In this document: positions 52,913-63,999 of the stretch, one piece after another
How positions within the stretch are numbered: the first letter of the stretch is position 1
How the letters are laid out: every line of letters begins with the position of its first letter
NCBI GenBank assembly: GCA_015179125.1
Contig: WHVA01000280.1
Span: forward strand, 1-64,000
Length of the DNA: 64,000 nt
DNA from: Gautieria morchelliformis
Lineage: Eukaryota > Basidiomycota > Agaricomycetes > Gomphales > Gomphaceae
Direction: 5' to 3'
The notes under the pieces: model-generated
What the model saw: only the letters and a program-made list of their open reading frames with translations
The model's database searches: none
What the model was told of the DNA's origin: nothing
Translations under genes and position numbers: made by a program

Positions 52913-53894
52913 AGGGTTCCCCAAAGTGTATCATTCATGGGCTCCAAGAGTGCATTTTGTTGAGCTAAAAGCTCCCTGATGGCCGCCAAGGCCTGGTCTC
53001 CAGAGAGACCCATTCCATTCATTTGGGTCACCCAGCCTTGGTAGGTGACCCCAAGGGTCCTGCCTTGATCTCCACCGATGGCTTGGCTCCCATCAGCTTC
53101 ATTGGCATTGACCTGGGCATCCTCACCGCCTGCCCCTTGGCTCCGATCCCTACTCTCCGCTTGCGCTTTCCATCAGTGAAACTGCAATTCACCTTTCAGA
53201 GATTGCAGCCCAGAGAAGCTGTTTTTGTCCCGTGAATGCAGGGTACTTTCTGCCTAAAGCAGTTGTTGCATGGTTCATCCTGAAAACAACAAGTCAAAAC
53301 CGAGCCGAGCCAAGTGATAAAAAACCGAACAGTCACTTCTTCATCTTCCAACTCCTCCTCCAATGCTTTCCATTTCCTCACCCCCACCAACCTTGGCTTC
53401 ATTTTCGCCTGACTCCACTCGACGGCCTGCTTGGACTTTAAACTCCAAGCCCTTGCTGTTGCCAAGTCCAGAACCATTGGCTCAGGCGACAGAATCCGAA
53501 TGTCTTGATTTACTGAGGTTCGCTGTTCCGGAAACTCCTTAAGCTTATCATCAAGACATTTTCTTAAATGGGCATGAATAGCTACCTTGGCCTCCCTTTC
53601 CTCGACTTCCTGAGCCTCACGAGCCTTTTTCTCGGCTTCCCAATCCTCTTCCTCGGCCTGCCAAGCCTTGTGCGCCTTTTCTTCAGCTTCAGCTTTGTGT
53701 TGCCACTGCCCCTCTTCCTCAGCTTCCTTCATTTTCCATTCCTCCTCCAGCTTCTTCCTCCTTTCAGCCGCTTCCTTATGCTGCTGGGCGAGTTGGCGTT
53801 TTTCCCTCAGTTGATTCCTCTTTTCCTCAGCCTCCTGCTCCTCCCCCTCAAGCTCTTCTACTGTGGGTTCTTGAGCATCCTGAGCGTCAGACAT
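52913..53894 (-). pseudogene. Gypsy-D antisense accessory gene: coiled-coil, cysteine-cluster protein
   Basis: Minus strand, between LTR X and the Gypsy-D LTR. Starts at ATG 53894 (MSDAQDAQEPTVEELEGEEQ; an upstream ATG is at 53942). Exon 1 53894-53337 encodes a long Glu/Lys/Ala/Arg coiled coil and a conserved-looking block (PMVLDLATARAWSLKSKQAV). Intron 53280-53336 (GTGACT..TTTCAG). Exon 2 starts with a C-x2-C-x6-C cluster (CNNCFRQKVPC) and stops at 53196 within a second cluster (CNL-stop-KVNC). The same frame can be followed through basic sequence and a helical segment (LSGDQALAAIRELLAQQNAL near 52960) up to LTR X. Same place, orientation, intron habit and motif type as in Gypsy-A. Confidence 0.7.
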
Positions 53895-53942
53895 TGGGAA
53901 TAGATGGTGAGGGGCAGAAGCAAGAAAAGAGATGCAAAACAA

Positions 53943-54384
53943 AGCATATATATTCCACGCACCCCAGCGATCTCCAGGATCTCAATTATGCCCTCATAGG
54001 CTCGGTCATAAGGGGAGGTACTATTAAGACCTGTTCCTGAGTCTGGACATGAGACTTCGGCCTTGGCTCTCGCTTGGAAACCCTTCTCGGCTTAACTCAG
54101 GTTCCCATCAGTTCATCATTCACCCTGACTTCCTTTCCTAGATAATCCTGTTCCATTTCTGATGATCGTCTATCTACCCTTCTTCCTGCTCGATATGGGC
54201 ATTGATGCCCTCTTTCCATTCCTTGCAATTAGTATATAAACCCACCATCATGTACACTAAATCCTCAGTTCTGATATCACCTTAGATCCTCATATCTTCC
54301 TCTCCTGTATCTGATCTCAGTCCCAAACTTCAGCTTGAAGCCAAATCCATTCCTGAATCCGTTTCCCAAAATGAGGGGGAACAC
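53943..54384 (+). repeat. Gypsy-D 3' LTR, left part
   Basis: After a purine stretch (aaggggaggtac) the LTR appears to start at about 54022 (TATTAAGACCTGTTCC; the TG start has become TA). TATA and core (TATATAAACCCACCATCATGTA) at 54233-54255. It is cut at 54384 by the Gypsy-E LTR. The rest of Gypsy-D, apart from its antisense gene, is not in the window. Confidence 0.6.
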
Positions 54385-54751
54385 TGTGTAAGTCATACTT
54401 AAGACTCAACCTGAAGGCCGAGCCGAGGTTCGGGAACAGACGTGTAAATAACCTATGTATCTACATGTACAATAGTTAGTACATAATCCCAGTGGGCCCC
54501 TTAGGGACCCACTGTATAGTATCTGCATGGGAACCGGCCAGCGGTTCCCATCGCATCTTACTCTTACCTGTCACTACATAGCATTCAGAATACCACTCAT
54601 TGGTCAAGTTCTGCAGTGCCCTTGTGATACAAGGTCTTAAGATCGACATCTTTACCCCTTTTTGAACTACCCTGCGGTTGATCGCCACGCGACCAACCGA
54701 TAGTGGATTCGAAGCAACCTTGAAAAAGATCGCTGCGTCGACGACTAAACA
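54385..54751 (+). repeat. 5' LTR of Gypsy-E (right border tentative)
   Basis: Starts TGTGTAAGTCATACTT inside the Gypsy-D LTR. GACTAAACA at 54751 is a plausible end, about 40 bp before the gag start. No second copy in the window. Confidence 0.5.
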
Positions 54752-54794
54752 TCGTTGAGACCCTCCAGTAGACCCTCTACTGTCAGCTGGGAGC

Positions 54795-56164
54795 ATGATG
54801 ATTCCACGCAGTCGAAGACGGACACGAGCGACGAGCTTGAGGTCCACGCCCCAGGCGCAGCCCAGCGACACAACGGCTGATGCTACCCTGGACCAAGAGT
54901 CCAGGATGATAGAAGATGGAGAGATTGTAGATCTCACCGCCCTCATGCCCCCAGTAGAGGACGAGGAAAACCCCGACCACGTCTCGTCGAGCATGGCCGA
55001 GGAAAAGACGACGCCAGGCAACGAGCCAGCGCCGCCCCCCCATTCCTCTCTGCCCAGAGACAAAGGAAAGGGCAGAGAAGTCTCGCCGTCATCAGATGGT
55101 AGAGCAACAACGTCGAGGCGGGCACAAAGCCATGACTCAAACCGACGCTCACGAAGTAGAGTGATGACGATCGTCCCTGAAGGGGGACAACGGCAAAAAA
55201 GACGAGCCCCAGACGATGGTCAGGGCTCGGAATACTCGAGCTCCAGTCGCAAGAGCTCAAGGGCTCATGCCATCGACCAAGAGACGGTAGAGGCCCTGAA
55301 CACACAGGTGCAGGCTGCACTGCACCGAAGCATGCTGACGCACCACAAGCACGATCAGCTGGCATCGCAGCTTGACAACGCCGCCGCCGCCCTAATGGCA
55401 ATCGGCAAGGAACTCCACCAGGCGGAGGAGATCAGGCTGCAAAACGCAGCCACACTGGAGGACGTCCAGAAAGCCCTCCGCCCACACGGGGAACGTGACA
55501 CAACTCGTCCGAGCTCACGACAGTCCGCAGCCAACAAACGCAGTCACAACGCAGAAGACCCGCGCTGAAAGGAGCGGGACAAGCAGTGAATGCTGCCGCC
55601 AGCCGCCTCGGTCGAACAGGACGTAAGGTTCAGGAACAAACCTCAAGAGCAACCTGCTGCCCCAACGGACAGCCATAAGATGATCCAACAGATCGTAGGG
55701 AACAGGTCGCCTCAGAGCCTGACTCTGAAACGACGACCAAGAGCTTAGAGCTCGAAGTCGCACACTGGCAGCGTAAAGAAGCTGCAGCTGTGCGCCGCCA
55801 CACACTTGAGCTACTAGCGAAGAACGCTGAAGAAACAGTGGCCCACAGCCACACCGCTCAGCTGCCCGACAAGCAGGTCACGTGAGCCGTACAGGACGCA
55901 TGGCAGGCACGCGCAGCCTACAACAGCAGGCTGCGGATCCGCAATGCGGGACTGACCAGGGACACCAGGCACAAAATGCCCCCAGAACCGAGAGCACAAA
56001 ATTTCTCCCGATCCCAAGCCCGATCCAGGCCTGGGGCCCGTCAGGGAATACAACAGCCTTCCCCGCGCAGCGTCACAGCCGCGCGAGCGATCCATGGCCC
56101 CAACGGAAGGCCAGGGAATCCCTGACCAGGCCGACGTCGTACCAATGGAGCCATATGATGGGAT
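54795..56164 (+). pseudogene. Gypsy-E gag, N-terminal part
   Basis: ATG 54795 opens a 257-codon frame rich in Ser/Arg/Glu (DLTALMPPVEDEENPDHVSS; basic patches; a helical segment ending in LASQLDNAAAALMAIGKEL). It stops at 55566. Frame changes follow; the stretch 55720-55960 reads as a coiled coil in another frame (SLELEVAHWQRKEAAAVRR). The last codons MEPYDG at 56145-56162 join in frame to 57235 once the insert is removed. Confidence 0.7.
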
Positions 56165-57234
56165 TGTTGTGACAAACGCAATTATTTCGCTTCGAATCAT
56201 TTATATATAAAAGGAAACTAATAAAGAAAGAAAAGAAAAACAAAAGAAAAATCAAAAGAAACAGAAATTATACTCATGATAGATGTCGGCGCAGACGACG
56301 ATCACACGAAATTTATGTCATGCTATGTTACTCACAAATCGGGTGATATACAGGAGTTCGAGCATCGACCACGTGCGGTCGATCAGCGACGGCGCGCCTA
56401 TCGGGTGATGGCATCAGCCATGACGTCGACAGGTGCCAGGCCATAGGTACCAAGGGGTACGGGCACCAAACGCCGTAGAGAATAGCAGACTGCGCAGGGG
56501 TACAGGGTGTTGTGGAGTGACCTGAGAAAGTCATCTGCAACATATATACTCCATCAGCTGCCACACAAGAAAGGCACAGAGACAGCGGCCCCATCTCCAA
56601 GCCCAGCATATATGCTGGGCAGGGTAAAATCAAATCCATTTTCTATTTGAATCCCATGACACGTCTGACTGATTACTATCCTAACAACATGTGGACAGGG
56701 GCTTTGTATACTAGGTACAGATCTCTATTCCAAGGCCCAGACAATCCTGACACCATCCCCATCACCCCATGACTTCATGACTATAAATTAGTCACCCCTT
56801 AGTTACAAAGTAGTTTTTCGACCCATCCATCCAATATCTTGAACACTAGTAGTTACTATCAATATAGTATAAATAGCTAGTACAAATGTATGAACGAAAT
56901 TATCCAGAATCAATTATTCTGCCTCCTGAAATTGCTGTAGTCTTGTTTGATAGCTACAGAGCTCAGATCTTGATAGTTTATTCCAAATCTTCGTTGAGAG
57001 TCTACTATCACTGTTTACTCTATACTACCTTAAAAGCGAATGCTTTTGATTTGACTATCCCTTGGATCGACACCATTCTTCCATCAACACGGTCACGTGA
57101 CCCTCATTCATCAGTGCTGGACGCGCCTCGAAGGGCTTAGTCAGCACATAGAAGAGAGGTGAACACAGTGGTTTCAACCACTGAGCAATAGATTTCACTT
57201 GTTAAAAGGCGCTAATTGATATCTTAATCTAAAA
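56165..57234. mobile_element. Insertion in Gypsy-E gag flanked by GGGAT
   Basis: 1,070 bp between GGGAT at 56160-56164 and 57235-57239; taking it out restores the gag frame (PYDG-ITGMIRV). Starts TGTTGTGACAAACGC, as LTRs do, but ends TCTAAAA instead of CA, so the right end is altered or this is not a simple LTR. No protein frame recognised. Confidence 0.7.
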
Positions 57235-57942
57235 GGGATCACAGGGATGATCCGCGTGGCGTTAGCAGACGCCGCAGACACAGACCTGGAGAAGTCTGTG
57301 CTAGCGAAAGCCGGCGTGAAATTGGCTCACCCCGAGCCATATGCCGGAGGATCTGACCTCGAAGAGTTTGAAATCTTCGTGGCAGCCATCCTACGATGGC
57401 TGAAAATGAATTGCCTCCTAGGGCCAACCAGCATAGACATGCAGGTCGGCTACGTGGGCACTCGCCTCACCGGCGAAGCCTGGGAGTGGTTCCTTCGAAA
57501 CGTAGAACGCTTTGATCACCAGGTCCGCAACTGGACGCTGGAGTCAGTGATGCAAGGCCTTCAAAAGAGGTTCCTGCACACACTAACGTACCATCACGCG
57601 TCGAATAAATTCAACACGGTTGTGCAGGGCATGAAAACCATTCAGGAAATGCTGAATGAGCTCACGAAATACATGGCACGTATGATACAGCCGCCAGACG
57701 ATTACACGTTCCGGAGGCGGTTCGTGTCAGCGCTGCGCGAAACACTGCGCAACGAAGTCCTCAAAAAGGGCTATAATGCTGAGAGCAGCTTAATAGAGCA
57801 ACTCTTCGAGACGGCCTGGATGATCGAGGAGGCATCCCGATACAACATGGGGTTGCGCCACGCAGAAAGCGCAGCAGCAACGGCAAGCGCTGCCCAGCTC
57901 ACAGGGAGCAAGCCGTTGACACGAACGGGCCTGACCAGGCCC
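57235..57942 (+). pseudogene. Gypsy-E gag core
   Basis: Retrotrans-gag-type domain: PEPYAGGSDLEEFEIFVAAI, WLKMNCLLGPTSIDMQVGYV, LTGEAWEWFLRNVERFDHQV, FRRRFVSALRETLRNEVLKK. No stop in this stretch. It ends in GLTRP at the solo LTR and continues at 58296. Confidence 0.88.
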
Positions 57943-58295
57943 TGTCAGGGTTCACGTATTTCCTTCCACAAGTTTCTATTTCCTTCCATGAGTTTCCGTT
58001 ACCTTCCGTCAGTTTCCATAACCTTCCGTCACATTCCATCACATTCTGTCACATGTCACATTCTGTCACCTTCCATCACATGTCACATTCTGTCACCTTC
58101 CGTAACCTTCTACAAGTTTCCATCTCCCCTATTATGTAAGCCTTGCCAGCGCTATAAGACTCTAGCCCGTGTGGTGGCGTTTCCTCAGCTTGATCTCTGA
58201 GGATACCCACTACACAGTTGGTCATTGTCCTAGTATCGGCTCTTATCTCCTTGAGTATCTTTGGTTGTGGCTTCGTCATTAGTGTTGCCCTCACA
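57943..58295. repeat. Solo LTR in Gypsy-E gag, TSD GGCCC
   Basis: 353 bp, TGTCAGGG .. CCCTCACA, flanked by GGCCC at 57938-57942 and 58296-58300. The first 170 bp are a short degenerate repeat built on TTCC(G/A)TCACATTC and CTTCC..AAGTTTCC. Confidence 0.95.
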
Positions 58296-59734
58296 GGCCC
58301 AGCCTGTTCTCAAGAAGCGGAACAGGACAACGGCTGCCGCCCCCATTCCCAGCACAAGCTGGACGCCTGCCTCAAGCTAAACAGCCTCAAGCATCACGGT
58401 CATCCCCGCGACCTGCCCCACCGGCGAAGGCGTCAGGCCGACCAAATGGTCGGCCCAGCAGCGGCCAAAGCAGCACCACGTGCTTCGAATGCGGCCAACC
58501 TGGCCACAAGAGGGTGGAATGCCCCCGGCTTAAATCCAGTATCAGGACAGCGGCCGTGAGGCACAAAGAGGAGACCGAAGATCCGGAGACGGATCTCGGT
58601 CAAAATTCTTTCCATCAAATTGATGAAGAGGGGGAGGGTGATCCCCAACCCAATGACACTCCAGACAACGGAGACGCGCCTGCTGAAGAGTGGGACCCCG
58701 AGCTGTCCCAATACTATGAATGGGACGAGGAGGTGGAAGACACCACCTACAGGTCCAGCGCGATCAGATTCCCGCTGGAGGACGAAACTGCCATGAAAGT
58801 CATGGTGGCACGCATGTCGGTCATGCCAGACAAGGTGGCCGAGCCGGTGTATCACCACCGAAGCAAACACAGGATGTGGCCAACGTGCCTGCGCAGTGAC
58901 AACCGTACCCTATTGGGGTACTGGGAAATAAATGGCGTAAAAGCCCACTGCCTGCTAGATAGCAGCAGTGAAGGGGTACTGCTATCCCCCGAATTCACGC
59001 AAGCTACAGGGATGAAGACATTCTCCCTGGCGCAGCCAGTCGCGCTGCAGCTAGCCTCCATAGGCAGCCATTTCATGATCAACTATGGAACGAACATGAC
59101 CATCAAATTTGGTCGTGAGACATACGACAAATATTTCGTAGTGAACATCGAATATTACGACACCATCTTAGGGACACCATTCCTGAGGAGATTCGGCATA
59201 ACCCTGGACTTCTCCAGCCCAGGGACTATCCGCAAGGGGAACGAAGTGATCCCCACGGGCAAGGTCTAATTCGACAATGATGGATCGACGAACGAGGGCA
59301 AGGGGCCACGGGTGAGCAGGATCACCCAGGCACCGAAGCCTAACCTGGCTCATTGAAGCAAGGAGGATGAGTCGCGGGACGACTCATCCTCGAACTCACC
59401 CTACAACCATAGGGAGAGGCGCTCTCACCTAACGGTGAAAGCGATGGGGAAGAGGAAAGTGGTTCCACGTGCCACGGGACCTAATAGACGCCCACAGCGC
59501 CTAATGGCTTCTAAGCCAACCACCACCATCATCATCATGGATGATGACCTTCCTCACCTCCGTGAGGAATGGATGGAACGAATCACTGACTTAGTCAGTG
59601 GAATTCCATTAGAACTCCTGCCACTACGGGAGATCAACCATGAGATTAACCTCATCTATCCCAACAAGCACATGCAGTATCGACTACCGAAATGCCCCGA
59701 ACACTTCCGAGAGGAACTGTCGGCTAAGATAGAA
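58296..59734 (+). pseudogene. Gypsy-E gag knuckle, protease and start of RT
   Basis: Pro/Gln-rich linker, CCHC knuckle (CFECGQPGHKRVEC near 58490), acidic stretch, then an aspartic-protease-like domain (GYWEINGVKAHCLLDSSSEG at about 58920; NIEYYDTILGTPFLRRFGIT). The motif reads DSSS, where DSGS/DSGA is usual. Frame 58514-59269 is open, with a stop at 59266. The RT N-terminus (LPLREINHEINLIYPNKHMQ; RLPKCPEHFREELSAKI) leads to TGA at 59735 where Arg is expected. Confidence 0.85.
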
Positions 59735-60126
59735 TGATACACCACTGCAAAGTGGTGGATTCCAGCAGTCATGCAGCAGGCCGTGCCCATGCTGTGTGTG
59801 CCAAAGAAGAGTGGTACATTGCAAACCGTCTTCGATCTGCGCCAGCAGAACGAGAACACGGTGAAGGACGTCATGCCCTTCCTGGATCAGGATATCATCC
59901 GCAGTGACATGGCTTGCTGTCGGTATCTAACAAAACTCGATATGTCAGAAGCATACGAGTAGATCCGGATCTATCTGGATCACATAGCAAAGACTGCCTT
60001 TGCCACGATCCTTGGCACCTTCAGGAGCCAGGTGATACAGATGGGGGACTGTAATGCCCCATCAACATTCCAACAGCTGATGACAGCCATTTTCCGCAAC
60101 TGCATAGGTCGCTTCATCCATGTATA
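59735..60126 (+). pseudogene. Gypsy-E reverse transcriptase, truncated at the active site
   Basis: Reads WWIPAVMQQAVPMLCVPKKS, TVFDLRQQNENTVKDVMPFL, LTKLDMSEAYE, TAG, IRIYLDHIAKTAFATI, GDCNAPSTFQQLMTAIFRNC and IGRFIHVYV. The Copia-F LTR begins exactly where the catalytic DD would follow, so the second half of RT, RNase H and integrase are absent from the window. Confidence 0.9.
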
Positions 60127-60548
60127 TGTAGAGGACAGGAATTATAGGCAGTCGGTTTGGACTTGGTGCTCAAAGAAGACTAGAAATCAATTCACTCTCT
60201 CAGTGAATTTAGTTGTCACTGAGAGAGGAGGGAAATGTGTCTCATGCGCATGTACTACTAGCCGGCGCTTTGCCCGTGATGCCACCGTGTGCCATGCTAA
60301 GCGCCCGTAGAACGTAGCACGGTAGTGAGCAGCCGCAGCTCAAAAAGGAAATTTGTCCATAACCACCCACAAAGGGTCGGTTGGACAGAACATGAAAAGA
60401 AGTAGAAATACAGCTTCGAAAAATCAAAGAAAATTTTGACAAATCATAGAATGAATGTCAGCATGATTTCAAGTCAAAATCAAAAGAAATACGAATGGTG
60501 GAATCTATTTGGCTTGATTTTGGTGCAGGAGTATAAATGCACCCAACA
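60127..60548 (-). repeat. 3' LTR of Copia-F
   Basis: 422 bp. The minus strand starts TGTTGGGTGCATTTAT directly after the polypurine tract (CTTGAGGGGGCG) and ends GTCCTCTACA. Same family as the solo LTR at 52093-52571. Confidence 0.95.
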
Positions 60549-60561
60549 CGCCCCCTCAAGC

Positions 60562-62922
60562 CTAATATATTCCAAGCTTCTCGTTGAGGATCTTCACTCT
60601 AGGACTAGGAAGTCCTTTAGTGAGAATATCTGCCAACATTTGTTCGGTTGGCAAATAAACGAGCTTGGCTTGTTGATTTTTGATTATATCTCGAAGGAAA
60701 TATAATCTGATGTCGAAATGTTTGGTTCTTGTGTGTTGTTGAGTGCCATACGTGATTGCAATGGCTGATTGATTGTCTGAATAAACTTGGATGGGTCTGT
60801 TCAGCGGTTGGAATATTTCAGAAATGAAATGGCGCATCCAGAGAGCCTCTTTGCCCGCATGTGTCAGGGCGACGAATTCGGCTTCAGTTGATGAGAGGGC
60901 TACTCTCGATTGTTTCTGGCAACTCCATGAAACAGTGCCTCCATCAATCTGAAATAAATATGCCGAATATGAATGCCTATGACTCTGTGAACCCCAATCC
61001 GCATCTGAATACCCCATCAAGCCGTCTCAATTTCTTCCAAGTGTGAGTTTGTAATGCTTCGTGCCTTTCAAATATTTGAAGACACGTTTAACTGCAGTCC
61101 AATGTGTGCCACCTGAATTTTCGAGGAATTGTGAGAGCAATGACACCGCAAATGCAATGTCAGGTCGAGTGGCTACAGCTGCCAACATCAGTGATCCTAT
61201 GGCTTGCCTGTATGGAATCTTTGACATGGCTTTCTTGCCTCTCTCTGTAGAAGGACATTAGTCTTTAGATAATTTAATGGCTGGATCAAGAGGCGTAGCA
61301 TAAGTCTTCGCATCTTCGAGCTTGAATTTTTTGATGATCTTCTCGATGTATGCGGGTTGTGAAATTGCAATGGTTTTCTTCTGCCAGTCTCTTTCGATTT
61401 TTAGATTCAATAGCCAATGAATCTCGCCTAGATCTTTCATACTGAAGACCTGAGAAAGATCTCGTTTGACTTTGTCCAGGACTGACTGATTCTCAGCTGT
61501 GATGGTGAGGTGGTCCACAGCTGTTGCAATGATCACATGCCCCTTTCCGCCACGTCTATAAAATACAGCCCCATCTGTGGCTGATGTAGTGAATCCTGAC
61601 TTGTGGAATTCACCACTTAGACGTTTGTACCATTCTCTTCCAGATTGTTTGAGGCCGTAGAGTGCTTTCTTCAAAGGTAGCACTTCGTCTTTGTCTCCGG
61701 ACTCATATCCATACGGCTGCTTCATGTAAATAGGTTCAGGCAACGTAGCATTGAGGTATGCATAGTCCATGTCCATTTGATGAATAGGCCAGTCATTCCT
61801 AGCAGCAATGGTGCATATCATCCGTAGGGAGGATAACCGAGCAACAGGTGGGTATGTCTCATCATAGTCAACTCCAAACTTCTGTGTGAAGCCTTGGGCA
61901 ACCATTCTCGATTTAGGCATTATTGGTTTCCCTTCTGGATTACACTTCCAAAGGTAGACCCATTTATTACCGACAATATTGACTCCAGGAGGTGGTTTGG
62001 CTCGTTCCCACACTCCCTTGTCTATTAGGGCCTCGTACTCTTTGTCCATTGATTTCTTCCACATAGGATTATTCAGAGCTTTGTCTGCATTGCTAGGTTC
62101 AATTTGACTCAAATCCGGCGCCTTGTTATTGTTTTGACTGTCGGTTGGAAACGCAATGATGACAAACTCATAACTACTGATGCCATCAATCTTGGAGGAT
62201 AATTCTTGGTTGAATAGATTTTCTTTATGGTCCTCAACATCCTCATAAGCTAGCGTAGTCATATGTGCGCCAGCTTGTCTCTGAGTTTGAGATCTTGTTA
62301 CGGGACCTGTTGGGGCCGGCTGCACTTGTTGTTGACGAATCCTATCGCTTCTCCTTATCGGTTCAGCTTCTCTAGGTCTGTCATCAACTCCCTGAATAGG
62401 CTGCAGCTCTTCAAGATATTCCTCTGGTGCGCTTTCATCAATTTCTTCGATCTTTGCCTCTTCGCTGACTAAGTGACCGGGCACAGGCACTGATGCCTGA
62501 ATGGCCTTCTTCTCCTCTCTAGACGTAGGTAGCTTGGATTCCTCAATAGAAATGATTGGGACTTTTCCCTTCTTCATCTCTGAATCAAACACGACATTTC
62601 TCTCGACAGAAACTTTGTGAGAGTCAGGCCAATATACATAATGGCCATGGCTCTGCGCAGAAATTCCTATCCACTGAGCTCTTTTGGCACGACCTGCCAA
62701 TTTATCTCCCTGAGTGACCTTAACATAGACTTTGGTTCCCCACGTGTGAATGTCTTTGAGATTCGGTTTCTCATGGTGAATCATTTCATAAGGCATTTTA
62801 TCCAGTAGAGCTCTTGTATGCGTCCTGTTCCTAAGATAATTGGCATGCTGTATCGCATAGCCCCATAATATCTTAGGAAGGCCTGATTCCAATAACATGG
62901 CACGAGTTCTCTCAGTGAGAGT
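60562..62922 (-). pseudogene. Copia-F pol: integrase C-terminus, reverse transcriptase, RNase H
   Basis: The 546-codon frame 62898-61258 has the integrase C-terminal part (LPKILWGYAIQHANYLRNRT; WIGISAQSHGHYVYWPDSHK) and most of RT (GNKWVYLWKCNPEGKPIMPK; MDMDYAYLNATLPEPIYMKQ). The RT active site reads ATAVDHLTI: the second catalytic Asp is His. The frame is interrupted at 61258 (stop) and 61027-61021; RNase H (DADWGSQSHRHSYSAYLFQI; LSSTEAEFVALTHAGKEALW) ends at 60562 with DILTKGLPSPRVKILNEKL. Confidence 0.92.
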
Positions 62923-63999
62923 TCAGTTCAGATGTTCGGCAACACCATTAGACTCTGGTGTGTCGTGTACCGTCAACCGATGCTTCGTGCCTTGTTTGGC
63001 CAGGTGCTGTTCAAATTCAGAGCTCGTGTACTCGCCCCCTCGGTCAGAAACAAGTGCCTTGATGTGCACATTTCTCTGTCAAAGCATTAAAGCCTCGTAG
63101 AGCTTGTACTTTGAGAATGCTTCTGATTTGTGCGCCATGAGATAGATCACCGATTCCCTTGAGTAGTCATCGATAAAAGAGACATAATATGACTTTTTAT
63201 CGATTGTGAGGTGCCTTGCAGGTTCCCAGACATCAGAATAAATTCTGTCACTGAATTTTGATGTTCGGTCTCTGGGTTCTTGAGGAAGAGGTTTGCGTGT
63301 AATCTTGGCTTGAATGCACGCATCACAGACAATTCTATCGCCTGTGGAGCTCAGTTCAATGCCCAATATCATGCCACAGTTAAGTAAATGTTGTAGGGAC
63401 TAAGATGCCCATCATCACTTTCCTCAGAAGAGGTGTCTTCATCGGCAACATTCACTTTTGCTTTACCCTTCTTCTTTTTGCCTTTGGCCTTTTTCTTCTG
63501 ACGTGGTCCTTGACCTTCTTTACCACCTCCCTTAGCCCAGCAATTTTCGATAGAATGCCCAGGATTTTTGCAGTTAGTGCATGTATGCGTCTTCTGCCCC
63601 TTCTAGTCCTTCTTGGTAGATGAACCAATAAACACCTGCTCTTCTTGCGGGAATGTTTTCTTCCTGTCATACTGAGCCTTTAGTACCCTAATAATGTCAT
63701 CAGGGACTAATGGTCTCCCGCATTCTTCAAGCGAAGTGGTGAGGGCATTCATGACTGCCTCATAGGATGGTGGAAGTGACGCAAGGATTATGTCCATAAA
63801 TTCTTCTTCAGAAACTCTGGCTCCCATCTCATTAAGAGGAGCATATAGGTCTTGGGCCTTGTCCAAGTGGTCTCTCAAGTCTCCATCGTCAGGACATCTC
63901 ATACTGCGGAGTTGTCTCTGCAGGCTGGTGAGGACCATCTTGGGCTTTTTGGTCATTTCATTTACCAGTGCATCCCAAGTCTCTTTTGCTGTCTTATGT
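62923..63999 (-). pseudogene. Copia-F gag and integrase with protease deleted
   Basis: Minus strand from the window edge: UBN2-type gag (RDHLDKAQDLYAPLNEMGAR; DIILASLPPSYEAVMNALTT), stop at 63603, CCHC knuckle (CTNCKNPGHSIENC near 63570), Lys-rich linker, then at about 63370-63400 the sequence jumps to the integrase zinc finger (CDACIQAKITRK) and integrase core (SFIDDYSRESVIYL; SDRGGEYTSSEFEQHL). The retropepsin domain that should lie between is missing. Stops at about 63079 and at 62923 (Arg expected). The gag start lies beyond the window. Confidence 0.88.

Noticed and set aside
54943..55401. Minus-strand 152-codon frame opposite Gypsy-E gag
   Set aside because: Shadow of the gag frame; no domain, and the plus-strand frame is longer and in the right place.
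1..63999. CRISPR array, bacterial operons, tRNA or rRNA genes
   Set aside because: No regularly spaced direct repeats, no Shine-Dalgarno-led gene strings, and no cloverleaf or rRNA-like stretches noticed; all recognisable genes are intron-bearing eukaryotic or retroelement genes.
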